Assembly: GCF_003313505.1 (NCBI RefSeq)
Contig: NZ_QMHO01000003.1
Location: forward strand, 62,001 to 126,000
Origin: Pedobacter nanyangensis
GTDB taxonomy: Bacteria > Bacteroidota > Bacteroidia > Sphingobacteriales > Sphingobacteriaceae
Reading direction: 5' to 3'
DNA: 64,000 bases
The notes beneath the pieces were generated by a model. It was not told the origin of the DNA and made no database searches. It saw only the letters and a program-made list of their open reading frames with translations. Position numbers and translations under genes: made by a program. Below are positions 50,821 to 62,673 of this stretch, piece by piece (the stretch's first letter is position 1; the number at the start of each line of letters is the position of its first letter).

Positions 50821-51858
50821 TTATATCGCAACAGATACTTTTACGCTCATTCCTGGGCGCAGTTTCTCTAAAATTGCTTTGTCTTTGTTGATGATTTTGA
50901 TTTTTACTGGAACACGCTGTACTACTTTCACGAAGTTTCCGGTGGCGTTATCCGGAGGTAGCAACGAACCTTTGGCACCAGTGATGGGCGAGAAATTGTA
51001 AACTTCACCTTCAATTTCCTGGTCGGGATAAGCATCTACGTCTATTTTTACTTTTTGTCCTGAGTGGATTTTTTCCAACTGGGTTTCTTTAAAGTTGGCA
51101 GTTACGTAAATGCTGTTTTCGTTAACAATAGAAAATAGCGATTGGCCAGCTTGTACCAATTGGCCCTTTTGTACATTTTTTTTGGAGACGATACCTGTTG
51201 CGGGGGCTTTGATTTGCGTGTACGAAAGTTGAAGTTTGGCAAAATCAACATCAGCTTGGCGTTGGCTAACGCCCGAATTGCTTACGCTCAGTTGCGATTG
51301 AGTGGTGCCTACTTGTTTAACGGCAGCGTTATATTGGTCAACGGCAGCATCATAAGTAGCTTGGGCTGTTTCTTTTTGAGCTTTGGCCTGGTCAAATGCC
51401 TGCCTGGTTATCGAGCCGTCTTTCACCAAGTTTTCATACCTGTCGTAGTCTTTTTTAGCCAATTCAAGCTTTACTTTAGCCGCTTCTATGTTGGCTTTTG
51501 CGGTGCTGGTATTGGCGGCAGTAGCCGCAATTTGTGCCTGCGAAACGCCTACGCTGGCGTTGGCTCCAACTTGTCCGGCCTGTGCCTGCTCCAGCTTAAT
51601 TTTATAGTCGCTATCATCAAGGGTAACCAATACCTGATCTTGGCTTACCTGAGTGTTTTCTTCAAAGTTGATGTCTTTTACGTAACCGCTTACTCTGGCA
51701 ATTACGGGGCTAATATCACCGTCAATTTGAGCGTCATCAGTATCTACGTGTTTGCTGTAGTAGCTATATTCGGTGTAACCAAATACTGCACCAATGATAA
51801 TGAGTGCGCCAAGTATAACAGGGATTACTTTATTTTTCTTTTTTGCTGGCTTTGTCAT
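50821..51858 (-). CDS. emrA: HlyD/EmrA-family membrane-fusion protein
   Basis: A 345-residue adaptor that links the inner-membrane pump to the outer-membrane channel. Single N-terminal membrane segment (VIPVILGALIIIGAVFGYTE), lipoyl half-motifs VDTDDAQIDGDISPVIARVS and APATGIVSKKNVQKGQLV, a coiled-coil hairpin of Ala/Gln/Lys-rich helices (about 85-200), and a C-terminal barrel ending LRPGMSVKVSVAI. It lies 117 bp before emrB and 8 bp after tolC. Confidence 0.92.
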   Translation of the reverse strand: MTKPAKKKNKVIPVILGALIIIGAVFGYTEYSYYSKHVDTDDAQIDGDISPVIARVSGYVKDINFEENTQVSQDQVLVTLDDSDYKIKLEQAQAGQVGANASVGVSQAQIAATAANTSTAKANIEAAKVKLELAKKDYDRYENLVKDGSITRQAFDQAKAQKETAQATYDAAVDQYNAAVKQVGTTQSQLSVSNSGVSQRQADVDFAKLQLSYTQIKAPATGIVSKKNVQKGQLVQAGQSLFSIVNENSIYVTANFKETQLEKIHSGQKVKIDVDAYPDQEIEGEVYNFSPITGAKGSLLPPDNATGNFVKVVQRVPVKIKIINKDKAILEKLRPGMSVKVSVAI

Positions 51859-51866
51859 GGTTATGC

Positions 51867-53189
51867 TTAGTTATTTTGTGATATTTTTCCTGTGGATTTT
51901 AATAAAGTGTAGTAAGCTAATTTGGCATCGGCTTTGGCTAATTCCAAGTTGATTTTAGCTTGATAAAGCAGGGTCTCTGCATCAATTCTATCAATGGCGG
52001 AAGCAATGTTGTTTTGGTATTTAGATTCTAACAACCTATCGTTTTCACTTGCTTGGGCAATAGAAGTTTCCAACACCGCAATTTTTTGTATGGCCAATTG
52101 GTAGTTTTGATAGTTCCTATTCAGTTCGGTTTTAACGTTATCGGTTAAAATTTCCTTTTGGGTATCTATTTCTAGTTGTTGTATTTTGGCTTCGGCAACT
52201 TTGTTTTTGTTGCTCCATAACGAAGCAATGTTCCAGCTGATATTGGCGCCCAGGGTAATTGGCATAATGTATTGTTGGCTGCTGGGAATAAACTTGCCAC
52301 TTGGGTTCACGTAGTAAAGGTTGGCGCCCAAACCTACGGTGGGTAACATGTTAGCTTTGATAGATTTGATGTTATAATCGGCCACTTTGTGTTGTATGCC
52401 CAATTGTTGCAGCTCCTGCCTGTTGGACATGGCCGTGCCAAGGTAGTTGGCAAGCGTTCCTATTTGAGGCAAGGTGTCGTCGGCACCTTTAGTTTCAATA
52501 TCGGTGTTTTCAGGCAGGCCCAACAAAATATCGAGGTTGTAGTTCACTATTTTTCTGTTGTTCTCAATCTCCATTTCCGTTAACGAAACATTAGCCTGTT
52601 GTAGTTGGAACCTCAACACGTCATTTTTGGTGACCAAGCCCTGTTCATAAAAGCGTTGCGCTTGTTTCAACTGTTTAGCAATGGCCGTAAGATTTTGCGC
52701 TACTACTTTTTTGCTTTGTAATAATTTATAAAGCGAAAAGTATCCGTTAACCACGGCATAGCTTACTTCTTCTTTGTTCTTATCCGCATCAAGTACCGCT
52801 ACTTCTTTTAAAAGTTTGGTGGATTCTTGGGCATATTTCAACTTGCCGCCACCATACACCAGTTCTTGCACTGCTGCGGTCCCCACAAAGGCGTCGGCCC
52901 TGTTTGGTAGATGGATGGGATTGCCCTCCCCTATTTTCAAGGTGTTGGTTGGGATTTCGGCATGGTTGTACATGAAGCTAGCGGTTGCGGTTGGCAAGGC
53001 GTTATCTTTTACCGTAGCCAATTTTGCTACCGCTTCGTCTATTTTTTGTTGCGATAGTTTCAGGTTTTTACTGTTGGCAATACCTAAATCTACCGCTTCT
53101 TGTAAACTTAATTGCTTTGTAGTTTGAGCTTGCAGGATGAAGGGTGTAGCCAAACCTATCAAAAGCAACCTGATTTTTGTTGATATCAT
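51867..53189 (-). CDS. TolC-family outer-membrane efflux protein
   Basis: The 440-residue protein has a signal peptide (LLLIGLATPFILQAQ) and two repeats of the OEP family (LQEAVDLGIANSKNLKLSQQ and VKTELNRNYQNYQLAIQKIA). These trimeric channels span the outer membrane. Its start overlaps the end of the tetR-like gene by four bases (ATGA), so translation is coupled. Operon partner of emrA and emrB. Confidence 0.92.
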   Translation of the reverse strand: MISTKIRLLLIGLATPFILQAQTTKQLSLQEAVDLGIANSKNLKLSQQKIDEAVAKLATVKDNALPTATASFMYNHAEIPTNTLKIGEGNPIHLPNRADAFVGTAAVQELVYGGGKLKYAQESTKLLKEVAVLDADKNKEEVSYAVVNGYFSLYKLLQSKKVVAQNLTAIAKQLKQAQRFYEQGLVTKNDVLRFQLQQANVSLTEMEIENNRKIVNYNLDILLGLPENTDIETKGADDTLPQIGTLANYLGTAMSNRQELQQLGIQHKVADYNIKSIKANMLPTVGLGANLYYVNPSGKFIPSSQQYIMPITLGANISWNIASLWSNKNKVAEAKIQQLEIDTQKEILTDNVKTELNRNYQNYQLAIQKIAVLETSIAQASENDRLLESKYQNNIASAIDRIDAETLLYQAKINLELAKADAKLAYYTLLKSTGKISQNN

Positions 53190-53806
53190 TTTTTGGGTGT
53201 TAAGTGCGTAAGGATCATTTCTTGTAGGTGGTCAATTAATCTGGCTTTAATGATTTCCCTGTCTTTTTCGTTTTCTAGGTCGTAGTTACTGTCGGGAGCA
53301 ATTTTGTTTGGAGAAGTGGTTACCATTGATATCGTTCCCATAACACTTACTATGGTCATTCTGATATCTACTGGTCTAAAGTCTCCAGCTTCGATACCTT
53401 CTTTAATGATGTCTTCAATCACGATGAGATTTTGCCCCATGGCAGCTTTGATCTGGTCAAATACCTCTGGACGCAATGAAAGCGAAAGCTCGCGATGCAT
53501 CATTTTATGGAAGTTGGCATTGTTTAAAATACGGCTGGCATATTTATCAATTACCTTTAATAGCTTCTCTTTGGCGGGAATGTTTTCCTCTTTGATTTGA
53601 TTGAGCTGAGATTTGAAACTCATCACTCTTTCTTCCATAATTTCCTGGAAAACACCCATTTTGCTTCCAAAATAATAGTTGATCATGGCCATGTTGGCAC
53701 CTGATTCAGCCGCGATTTGACGGGTAGAAGTTCCTTCGAAACCATACTCACAAAAAAGCTTCTCCGCAGCTACAAGAATATCAGTTTTTTTATCGGTCTT
53801 TTCCAT
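53186..53806 (-). CDS. TetR-family regulator of the efflux operon
   Basis: The 206-residue protein has an N-terminal HTH (DILVAAEKLFCEYGFEGTST, RQIAAESGANMAMINYYFGS) and a C-terminal ligand domain (DUF4097-like helices, VFDQIKAAMGQNLIVIEDII). As the first gene of the operon it probably represses it and itself. A 26-bp palindrome lies about 20 bp upstream of its start and is the likely operator. Confidence 0.92.
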   Translation of the reverse strand: MEKTDKKTDILVAAEKLFCEYGFEGTSTRQIAAESGANMAMINYYFGSKMGVFQEIMEERVMSFKSQLNQIKEENIPAKEKLLKVIDKYASRILNNANFHKMMHRELSLSLRPEVFDQIKAAMGQNLIVIEDIIKEGIEAGDFRPVDIRMTIVSVMGTISMVTTSPNKIAPDSNYDLENEKDREIIKARLIDHLQEMILTHLTPKK

Positions 53807-53827
53807 CTTTATTTTTTTAACGGTACA

Positions 53828-53853
53828 AAATTAATCAAACGATTGATTAATTT
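53828..53853. promoter_or_regulatory. Palindromic operator of the TetR-type regulator
   Basis: Half-sites AAATTAATCAA and TTGATTAATTT flank ACGA; the palindrome is perfect except for the centre. It lies between the start codon (53806) and the likely promoter of the efflux operon. Size and symmetry suit a TetR dimer. Confidence 0.75.
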
Positions 53854-54042
53854 AATTATACAACTATTTTGTTTGACAAAAAAATGATAAAAGGATGATA
53901 GCTTTACGATGTGTTTACGTGGTTCATTTGGACAGCTAACTATAAAACATAGCCAAATAGGCACATCGTGGCATTGTTTTTTATCGATTTGGTTAGTGCG
54001 AAGCCTTTTGTTGTATTAAGGGGAAAGTATAAAGGATAATAT

Positions 54043-54807
54043 CTACTCCCAAACGCCGTTCTTTTCCGTAAGAATAACAGGTTTCCCATCGGTAACCATA
54101 ATGGTATGCTCGTGTTGGGCCATATAACCGCCCCTGTTGCCCACCATGGTCCAGCCATCGCCTAGGGTTTCGGCATAGGTGGAATCGGTTGATATGAAAG
54201 TTTCGATTGCTACTACCGAGTTTTTTTTAAATCGGGTTTGATTAAATCGATCTCGGTAGTTGGCCACCTCATGTGGCTCTTCATGCAAGCTACGACCAAC
54301 CCCATGACCAGTAAGGTTTTTGATCACTTTGTAGCCACGCTTTCTTGCTTCTGTTTCGATCAAATGCCCAATATCGGAAATTTTAACGCCCCCTTTGATG
54401 TTGGCAATGGCCTTTTGCAGAATTTCTTTGGAGGCATTGATCAATTTGTAATGCCCATGAATATCATTGCCCAATACAAAAGAACAGCCGTTATCCGACC
54501 AAAATCCGTTTAGTTCAGCAGAAACATCAATGTTGATCAAATCTCCTTCCTGCAATATCCTTTGCTCAGATGGAATGCCGTGGCAAAATTCATTATTAAC
54601 ACTAATGCAGGTAAAGCCAGGGAAACCATAAGTGAGATAAGGAGCAGATTTTGCACCAAGTTCAGACAAACGCTTTGCGCCAAAATCATCCAGTTCTTTA
54701 GTGCTCATCCCTATTTTGGCATAATCTATCATCGCTTTTAGCGTAAGTGCTACTGCCTCGCTAGCTTTTTGCATTCCTTGTAATTCGACTTCGTTGGTAA
54801 TTGACAT
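54043..54807 (-). CDS. map: Methionine aminopeptidase type I
   Basis: Removes N-terminal Met from new proteins. The 254-residue protein starts at MSITNEVELQGM (54807), rather than the in-frame ATG ten codons upstream. Metal-binding residues are in NIDVSAELNGFWSDNGCSF (two Asp), LTGHGVGRSLHEEPH (His), AIETF (Glu) and AQHEHTIMV (Glu). Type I without the zinc-finger extension. Confidence 0.95.
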   Translation of the reverse strand: MSITNEVELQGMQKASEAVALTLKAMIDYAKIGMSTKELDDFGAKRLSELGAKSAPYLTYGFPGFTCISVNNEFCHGIPSEQRILQEGDLINIDVSAELNGFWSDNGCSFVLGNDIHGHYKLINASKEILQKAIANIKGGVKISDIGHLIETEARKRGYKVIKNLTGHGVGRSLHEEPHEVANYRDRFNQTRFKKNSVVAIETFISTDSTYAETLGDGWTMVGNRGGYMAQHEHTIMVTDGKPVILTEKNGVWE

Positions 54808-57669
<2,862 letters not shown>

Positions 57670-57691
57670 TCTGGTAATTGATTACTGATAT

Positions 57692-57727
57692 AAAAAATCC
57701 CTGCTCAAAACGAGTAGGGATTTTTTT
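57692..57727 (+). terminator. Intrinsic terminator after icd
   Basis: AAAAAATCCCTGCTC pairs with GAGTAGGGATTTTTT (one wobble) around AAAAC. The T-run is strong. Confidence 0.85.
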
Positions 57728-57847
57728 ATGGCTACTTTATTTCCAAGCCAACCTGCTCATTGTCAACTTGGCAACCGCAGGAGGGTTAAAGTAACCTTTA
57801 ACCCATTAAAAATAGCCCAGTGGATAAGATTGTTGGCTTGAATTCTA

Positions 57848-58351
57848 TCAATTAAGCGATTTGATCTCTTCCAGCAATTGTTTTGGATCTAAATCAAAAG
57901 CATTGATAACGAGTTTAGCCTGATGATAAAACACATTTCTCTCTTCCAATTTACCAACAATGAAAGTTAACAGCTGTTCATCATCCATTCCCTTCAACAA
58001 AGGACGTTTATCCCTATTGTGCAACCTCGAAACCAGTTGAGGCGGAGTCATTTCTAGGTAAACGGTAACGCCATTTTGGTTCATCCACTCCATGTTGTCA
58101 AAATAGCAGGGCAAACCTCCGCCCGTAGCCACCACACAAGTTTCAGGATAGTCAAAAGATTTAAGCATTTCATTTTCCAATTGACGAAAGGCGGCCTCTC
58201 CATTGGCTGCAAAATAATCAGCAATGCTCATTTGTTGTTGCTCTACAATTACCGCATCAATATCAATTACCGGACAGGCCAACAAACTCGCTAACTGTTT
58301 TGCTTTGGTACTTTTACCGCAGCCCATAAATCCCACTAAAAATATTTTCAT
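57848..58351 (-). CDS. aroK: Shikimate kinase
   Basis: Phosphorylates shikimate in aromatic amino-acid synthesis. At 167 residues it has the P-loop GFMGCGKSTKAKQ, the shikimate-binding DIDAVIVEQQQMSIADYF and the GGGLPCYF motif, plus the lid with LHNRDKRPLLKG. Last gene of a minus-strand run that starts with the DUF1599 gene. Confidence 0.95.
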   Translation of the reverse strand: MKIFLVGFMGCGKSTKAKQLASLLACPVIDIDAVIVEQQQMSIADYFAANGEAAFRQLENEMLKSFDYPETCVVATGGGLPCYFDNMEWMNQNGVTVYLEMTPPQLVSRLHNRDKRPLLKGMDDEQLLTFIVGKLEERNVFYHQAKLVINAFDLDPKQLLEEIKSLN

Positions 58352-58394
58352 TTTATTACCTGTTGATTTGTTACTCGGATTGACCAGCAGGGCG

Positions 58395-58841
58395 CTATAT
58401 CAATCCCTTTCTCTTTAACATAATATAGTCTGTAAGAGGTACGGCATAGCCCGCCTGTTTCAACATTTTAGCCAATTGTCCGCGGTGGTAGGTGCCATGG
58501 TTGCAAACGTGCATTAAAATTTCGCCAACCGTACTGCTAAATACCTCACCAGCGGAGTTGGAATAATTAACAATTTCTTCTGGAGGTTTTGTGGCGGCAA
58601 TATCTTCGAGCAAGGCCAAATTGGCGGCATAAATAGCTTCAAAATCCTCAGGAGGGAATACCTCCCAAACGGCATAGGTTGGTTGCTCGGTCAACATTCG
58701 CTTTGCCCAAATGTGCTGTGCACTTAATATATGGCTTAACAAGGTGTTGGCATCAGGAATGGAAAAACCTGTATCGGCCAAAGCCTTCATCATGATTTCG
58801 TCGGCCTTTTTCGTATATTTAATAAATTCCTTAATATCCAT
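58395..58841 (-). CDS. DinB-family protein
   Basis: The 148-residue four-helix protein of the DinB/YfiT-like metal-dependent fold. The His ligands are visible: SHILSAQHIWAKRM and MHVCNHGTYHRGQLAKML (HxxxH). The family includes thiol transferases and proteins of unknown role; no substrate is clear. It starts 4 bp after the permease gene stop, so the genes are likely co-transcribed. Confidence 0.87.
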   Translation of the reverse strand: MDIKEFIKYTKKADEIMMKALADTGFSIPDANTLLSHILSAQHIWAKRMLTEQPTYAVWEVFPPEDFEAIYAANLALLEDIAATKPPEEIVNYSNSAGEVFSSTVGEILMHVCNHGTYHRGQLAKMLKQAGYAVPLTDYIMLKRKGLI

Positions 58842-58844
58842 GTA

Positions 58845-59900
58845 CTAAGCTAGTTTCACTCTGGGATCAATCCAGGCGTACAACAAATCAACCAAAATAT
58901 TTACCACCACAAAAACAAATGCAATAAATAAAATAGATCCCATTACTACGGGGAAATCAGACATTTCCAAGGCATATACCGTAGTACGCCCCAAACCGTT
59001 ATAGCCAAAAATATATTCTACAAAAAACGATCCGGCCAACAACGATGCGAACCAACCTGAAATGGCGGTAATTACAGGATTTAGTGCATTTTTGAGGGCA
59101 TGTTTATAGATAATCGTTTTACGAGAAAGGCCCTTTGCCCTAGCCGTTCGGATATAATCCTGGGAAAGTACATCCAACATGGCGCTACGGGTAAGTTGCA
59201 CAATAATAGCCAAAGGACGAAGCCCCAGGGTAATCATAGGCAGCCATAAATTCCTCAACGTAATAATCTCGCCCTTAAACGGATCGTAACTGTATAAACT
59301 TCCGCTCATGTTCAGTCCCGTATAATCAGACAATACAAAACCGAACAGCCAGGCAATAATGATTCCTGCGAAAAAGGCCGGAGCCGAAATTCCCAAAATG
59401 GCGAACATATTAGCCGCTTTATCTATCCAGGTTCCTTTATAAACTGCCGATAGCACCCCTAAAAATACGCCAATAATGGTTGCAAATATCATGGCCGTTA
59501 ATGCCAGCACAAAGGTATTGGGCACGGTTTCCGATAAAATGGTGGTTACATCTCTTTTGGTTTGGTATGATCGGCGCAGATATGGTTTTTTAAGCACCAA
59601 AGCATTATCCCCTATTTTAAGTAACTTGAGGTAATGATATTTCTGTTGGCTCTCTGCAGTGTTGGGATGAACGCTAATGGGCGACAAATCGTTTACGTAC
59701 AGCAAAAATTGCTCAGGTTTCGACTTATCTAATCCAAACTCTTTGCGTACTGCCTCCAATGACTGTACATCTGAACGCTGTCCCATGGTCATACGGGCTG
59801 GGTCACCGGGCAAAATATTGAACAGTACAAAAACCACTGCAACTACGCCAGCCATTACGGCCAATCCGTACAACAACTTTCGGAGTGTGTAAAGACCCAT
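58845..59900 (-). CDS. Oligopeptide/dipeptide ABC permease (DppB type), orphan
   Basis: At 351 residues it is an inner-membrane permease with the DppB N-terminal domain (LFNILPGDPARMTMGQRSDV), six membrane segments and the EAA loop RTARAKGLSRKTIIYKHALK that contacts the ATPase. An extra 60-residue periplasmic loop near residues 75-120 is somewhat long. The other parts of a Dpp importer (DppC, DppD/F, binding protein) are not in this window, so its partners must be elsewhere. Its start codon overlaps the previous stop by one base (TAATG). Confidence 0.9.
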   Translation of the reverse strand: MGLYTLRKLLYGLAVMAGVVAVVFVLFNILPGDPARMTMGQRSDVQSLEAVRKEFGLDKSKPEQFLLYVNDLSPISVHPNTAESQQKYHYLKLLKIGDNALVLKKPYLRRSYQTKRDVTTILSETVPNTFVLALTAMIFATIIGVFLGVLSAVYKGTWIDKAANMFAILGISAPAFFAGIIIAWLFGFVLSDYTGLNMSGSLYSYDPFKGEIITLRNLWLPMITLGLRPLAIIVQLTRSAMLDVLSQDYIRTARAKGLSRKTIIYKHALKNALNPVITAISGWFASLLAGSFFVEYIFGYNGLGRTTVYALEMSDFPVVMGSILFIAFVFVVVNILVDLLYAWIDPRVKLA

Positions 59901-61051
59901 TATTTACTGAAATATTTTTCGGTGAACTGATCAAACGAAGGTAATGAATGGTAGTGCCATTTGTTGACAATGGTGCCGTTTTTAAGCAAAAGCACTCCAG
60001 GGTTGGCCCTTACCATACTTTTCAGGGGCACACCATCGGCATAAAAAACCTCCATAAATAATTTCATACGCTTACTGAATTTTTCGGCATCACGTGCCGA
60101 GCTGGAAGTAAGCAATACGGTTCTGATATTAAACTGCTCGGCAGCATTTAAAGCCAACGCATTGATATTAGCCATGGCATTTTCGCTGGTTTCGTTCAAA
60201 TTATAAGCCACTACTACCAAGCTGTAGTAAGGATTTTCTACAATTTCCTTGGTATAATCGGTCCCCGAGGCGTCGGTAATGAGCAGGTCCTTGATCTTCA
60301 CATCGTAGCCTTTTTTTATCAGCTTACGCGATGGCGAGCCGGTTACTTCCCAATGGTCATCTTTCCAAACTTCCTTGCTCATATATTCCTTGTCGCTCAT
60401 GGTTTGAGTCTCGCCCGTTTTTTTGTTCTTCAAATCGTACATGATGAGATATTCATCTACTGGTGCGCCCTCAGGGATTTTCATGTTCTCGGGAATATTC
60501 GAACCTACTTTGTAAGGAAGAAAATCAATAATAGGCAAATAGTTATAAGTGAAAGTTCCAAACAATAGCGAAGCTGTAAAAACTGCCGCAAACAGCGCAC
60601 TTTGAAGGCCCGGCTTTTCGGTAATGGGTTTGATCCATTCTTTTTTGATGTACAGGTAAATGATCAACAGCAGTAAAACCACATCTTTGCTGAACGATTG
60701 CCAAGGCGTTAACGGAATAGCGTCGCCAAAACAACCACAGGAAGTTACTACCTTAAAGGCCGCCGAAACAAAAGTGAGAAAAGTGAAAAAGATAATGGTG
60801 GCCAATAAACCCTTTACCACCAAGTTCCTGAAGATTCCCAACAGCAATAGCGCACCAAACACAATTTCCAGTACACACAGCAAAATGGCTATGCCTGTTG
60901 CCCAGCCATCGAGAAAGCTCATATGGAAAACCGCGAAATATTCCTGAAGCTTATAACCAAAGCCAATAGGATCGTTCGCTTTAATTAATCCCGAAAAGAC
61001 AAACAGAATCCCAACAAACCATTTCGAAAAATTAAAAAGTGCTTTGTTCAT
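59900..61051 (-). CDS. DoxX-like membrane protein with a thioredoxin-like C-terminal part (BT_3928 type)
   Basis: At 383 residues. The N-terminal 150 residues have four membrane segments of the DoxX/MauE type (FSKWFVGILFVFSGLIKAND) with CGCFGD (about 113). After another membrane segment, the C-terminal domain (about 220-383) has a thioredoxin-like core (YYSLVVVAYNLNETSENAMA, IRTVLLTSSSARD, MVRANPGVLLLKNGTIVNKW) but no CxxC. The family is common in Bacteroidota; a role in electron transfer or redox at the membrane is inferred only. Confidence 0.85.
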   Translation of the reverse strand: MNKALFNFSKWFVGILFVFSGLIKANDPIGFGYKLQEYFAVFHMSFLDGWATGIAILLCVLEIVFGALLLLGIFRNLVVKGLLATIIFFTFLTFVSAAFKVVTSCGCFGDAIPLTPWQSFSKDVVLLLLIIYLYIKKEWIKPITEKPGLQSALFAAVFTASLLFGTFTYNYLPIIDFLPYKVGSNIPENMKIPEGAPVDEYLIMYDLKNKKTGETQTMSDKEYMSKEVWKDDHWEVTGSPSRKLIKKGYDVKIKDLLITDASGTDYTKEIVENPYYSLVVVAYNLNETSENAMANINALALNAAEQFNIRTVLLTSSSARDAEKFSKRMKLFMEVFYADGVPLKSMVRANPGVLLLKNGTIVNKWHYHSLPSFDQFTEKYFSK

Positions 61052-61089
61052 ATACTTTGTTTTACCGTTAGGTGAATGGGCAATTTGTA

Positions 61090-61632
61090 CTAAGCTATTC
61101 CCAATTTAATTAATGCAAACACCGCATAGTTCAACATATCCTGATAATTAGCTTTAATCCCTTCTGAAGCGAGTGTTTGCCCATCATTATCTTCTATTTG
61201 CTTCACCCTCAATATCTTCATCAAAATCAAATCGGTTAAGGAACTGATACGCATATCACGCCAAGCTTCGCCGTAATCGTGGTTTTTATCGAACATCAAA
61301 TCCTTCGTTTCTTTTACACGTTGGTCGTAATAGGCTTCCACAACTTCTACACCCAGCTCATTTGGTTCGTTTTCCCCAAGTTCCAATTGCAAAATGGCCA
61401 TCACGCAATAGTTAATGATCCCGATGTACTCCGAAGAAATGTCCTCTCCTACTTTAGAAACCTTTTTTTCTTCCAGCGTTCTAATCCGTTGTGCCTTGAT
61501 AAATATCTGGTCGGTAATGGAAGCAGGGCGCAGAATACGCCAAGCCGTGCCATAATCTTTGGTTTTTTTAATAAACAGCGATTTGCAAACCGCAATCACC
61601 TGGTCGAATTCTAAAGAAGTATTTGATGCCAA
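61090..61632 (-). CDS. DUF1599 protein with an internal duplication
   Basis: At 180 residues. Two related halves are visible: KDYGTAWRILRPASITDQIF (about 24-43) and HDYGEAWRDMRISSLTDLIL (about 120-139), each followed by a basic/acidic helix (KAQRIRTLEEK, KILRVKQIEDN). So it arose by tandem duplication of one helical module; this is the known DUF1599 layout. It may be related to all-alpha NTP pyrophosphatases by fold, which is an inference. Divergent from folP (60 bp). Confidence 0.88.
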   Translation of the reverse strand: MASNTSLEFDQVIAVCKSLFIKKTKDYGTAWRILRPASITDQIFIKAQRIRTLEEKKVSKVGEDISSEYIGIINYCVMAILQLELGENEPNELGVEVVEAYYDQRVKETKDLMFDKNHDYGEAWRDMRISSLTDLILMKILRVKQIEDNDGQTLASEGIKANYQDMLNYAVFALIKLGIA

Positions 61633-61692
61633 AACAATTAAAATATTTAAGGTTTAGCCAATAAAACGGCTATTTTTGTTTTTTGTAAACTG

Positions 61693-62556
61693 ATGGCTAA
61701 AGATACATTTTTAAACCGAAAACAAACGCTAAACTGTAAGGGCAAACTTGTTGACATTAGCAAGCCCTCGGTCATGGCAATTCTTAACCTCACCCCTGAT
61801 TCGTTTTACCAGAATAGTCGTGCAAAGAATATTGATGATGTATTGAGCCGGGTTGAGCACTTTCTAAAGGCCGGCGCAAAGTTCATCGATTTAGGTGCTT
61901 ATTCTTCTCGGCCGGGAGCCGCTGAGGTAAGTGAAGAAGAAGAATTGGAACGAATGGTTCCCGCCGTCAAAGCCATCAACCAATCATATCCAGAGGTGCT
62001 GTTATCTGTGGATACTTTTAGGGCTAAGGTGGCGGAAGAAAGTGTTTATGCTGGCGCACATTTGATCAATGACATCGCCGCGGGCAACCTGGACGAAAAA
62101 ATGTTCGAAACGGTGGCCAAGCTGCAAGTGCCCTACATCATGATGCACATGAAAGGTACGCCGCAAAATATGCAAGATAGCCCCGCTTACGAAAATGTAA
62201 CCAAGGAGGTTTTCGCCTACTTCAGTGAAAAAATCAAAATGTTGCAGAGCCTTGGCGTGAAAGACATTATTCTGGACCCTGGATTTGGGTTTGCCAAAAC
62301 GCTAGACCACAACTATCAGCTATTGCACGAAATGGAACTGCTCAATTTCTTTGAACTGCCATTACTGGTGGGCTTTTCCAGAAAATCGATGATCACGAAA
62401 GTCCTTGGTATAAAAACAGAAGAAGCTTTGAACGGCACCACCGTACTCAATACGGCTGCTTTGCTCAAAGGCGCTCATATTTTGAGGGTTCATGATGTAA
62501 AAGAAGCCGTGGAATGTGTGGAATTGGTTAATAGGATTAGTTCACTGGCTCATTAG
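61693..62556 (+). CDS. folP: Dihydropteroate synthase
   Basis: Joins pABA to the pterin in folate synthesis; target of sulfonamides. At 287 residues it has MAILNLTPDSFYQNSRAKN, the pterin-binding DLGAYSSRPGAAEVSEEEEL (usual DxGGxSTRPG; here DLGAYSSRPG), LSVDTFRAKVAEE, INDIAAG and LVGFSRKSMI. TIM-barrel order and length normal. It lies upstream of cdaA. Confidence 0.95.
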   Translation: MAKDTFLNRKQTLNCKGKLVDISKPSVMAILNLTPDSFYQNSRAKNIDDVLSRVEHFLKAGAKFIDLGAYSSRPGAAEVSEEEELERMVPAVKAINQSYPEVLLSVDTFRAKVAEESVYAGAHLINDIAAGNLDEKMFETVAKLQVPYIMMHMKGTPQNMQDSPAYENVTKEVFAYFSEKIKMLQSLGVKDIILDPGFGFAKTLDHNYQLLHEMELLNFFELPLLVGFSRKSMITKVLGIKTEEALNGTTVLNTAALLKGAHILRVHDVKEAVECVELVNRISSLAH

Positions 62557-62673
62557 TTCATTGGGATTAATCTTTTGCTCGACCAACTGTTTCAACTAAC
62601 CTCTAGTTACTGGTACCTAAAAATAAAACATTAAGAAAGGAAGAGTTAACCTAAATAGCTATCTTGTACAACA

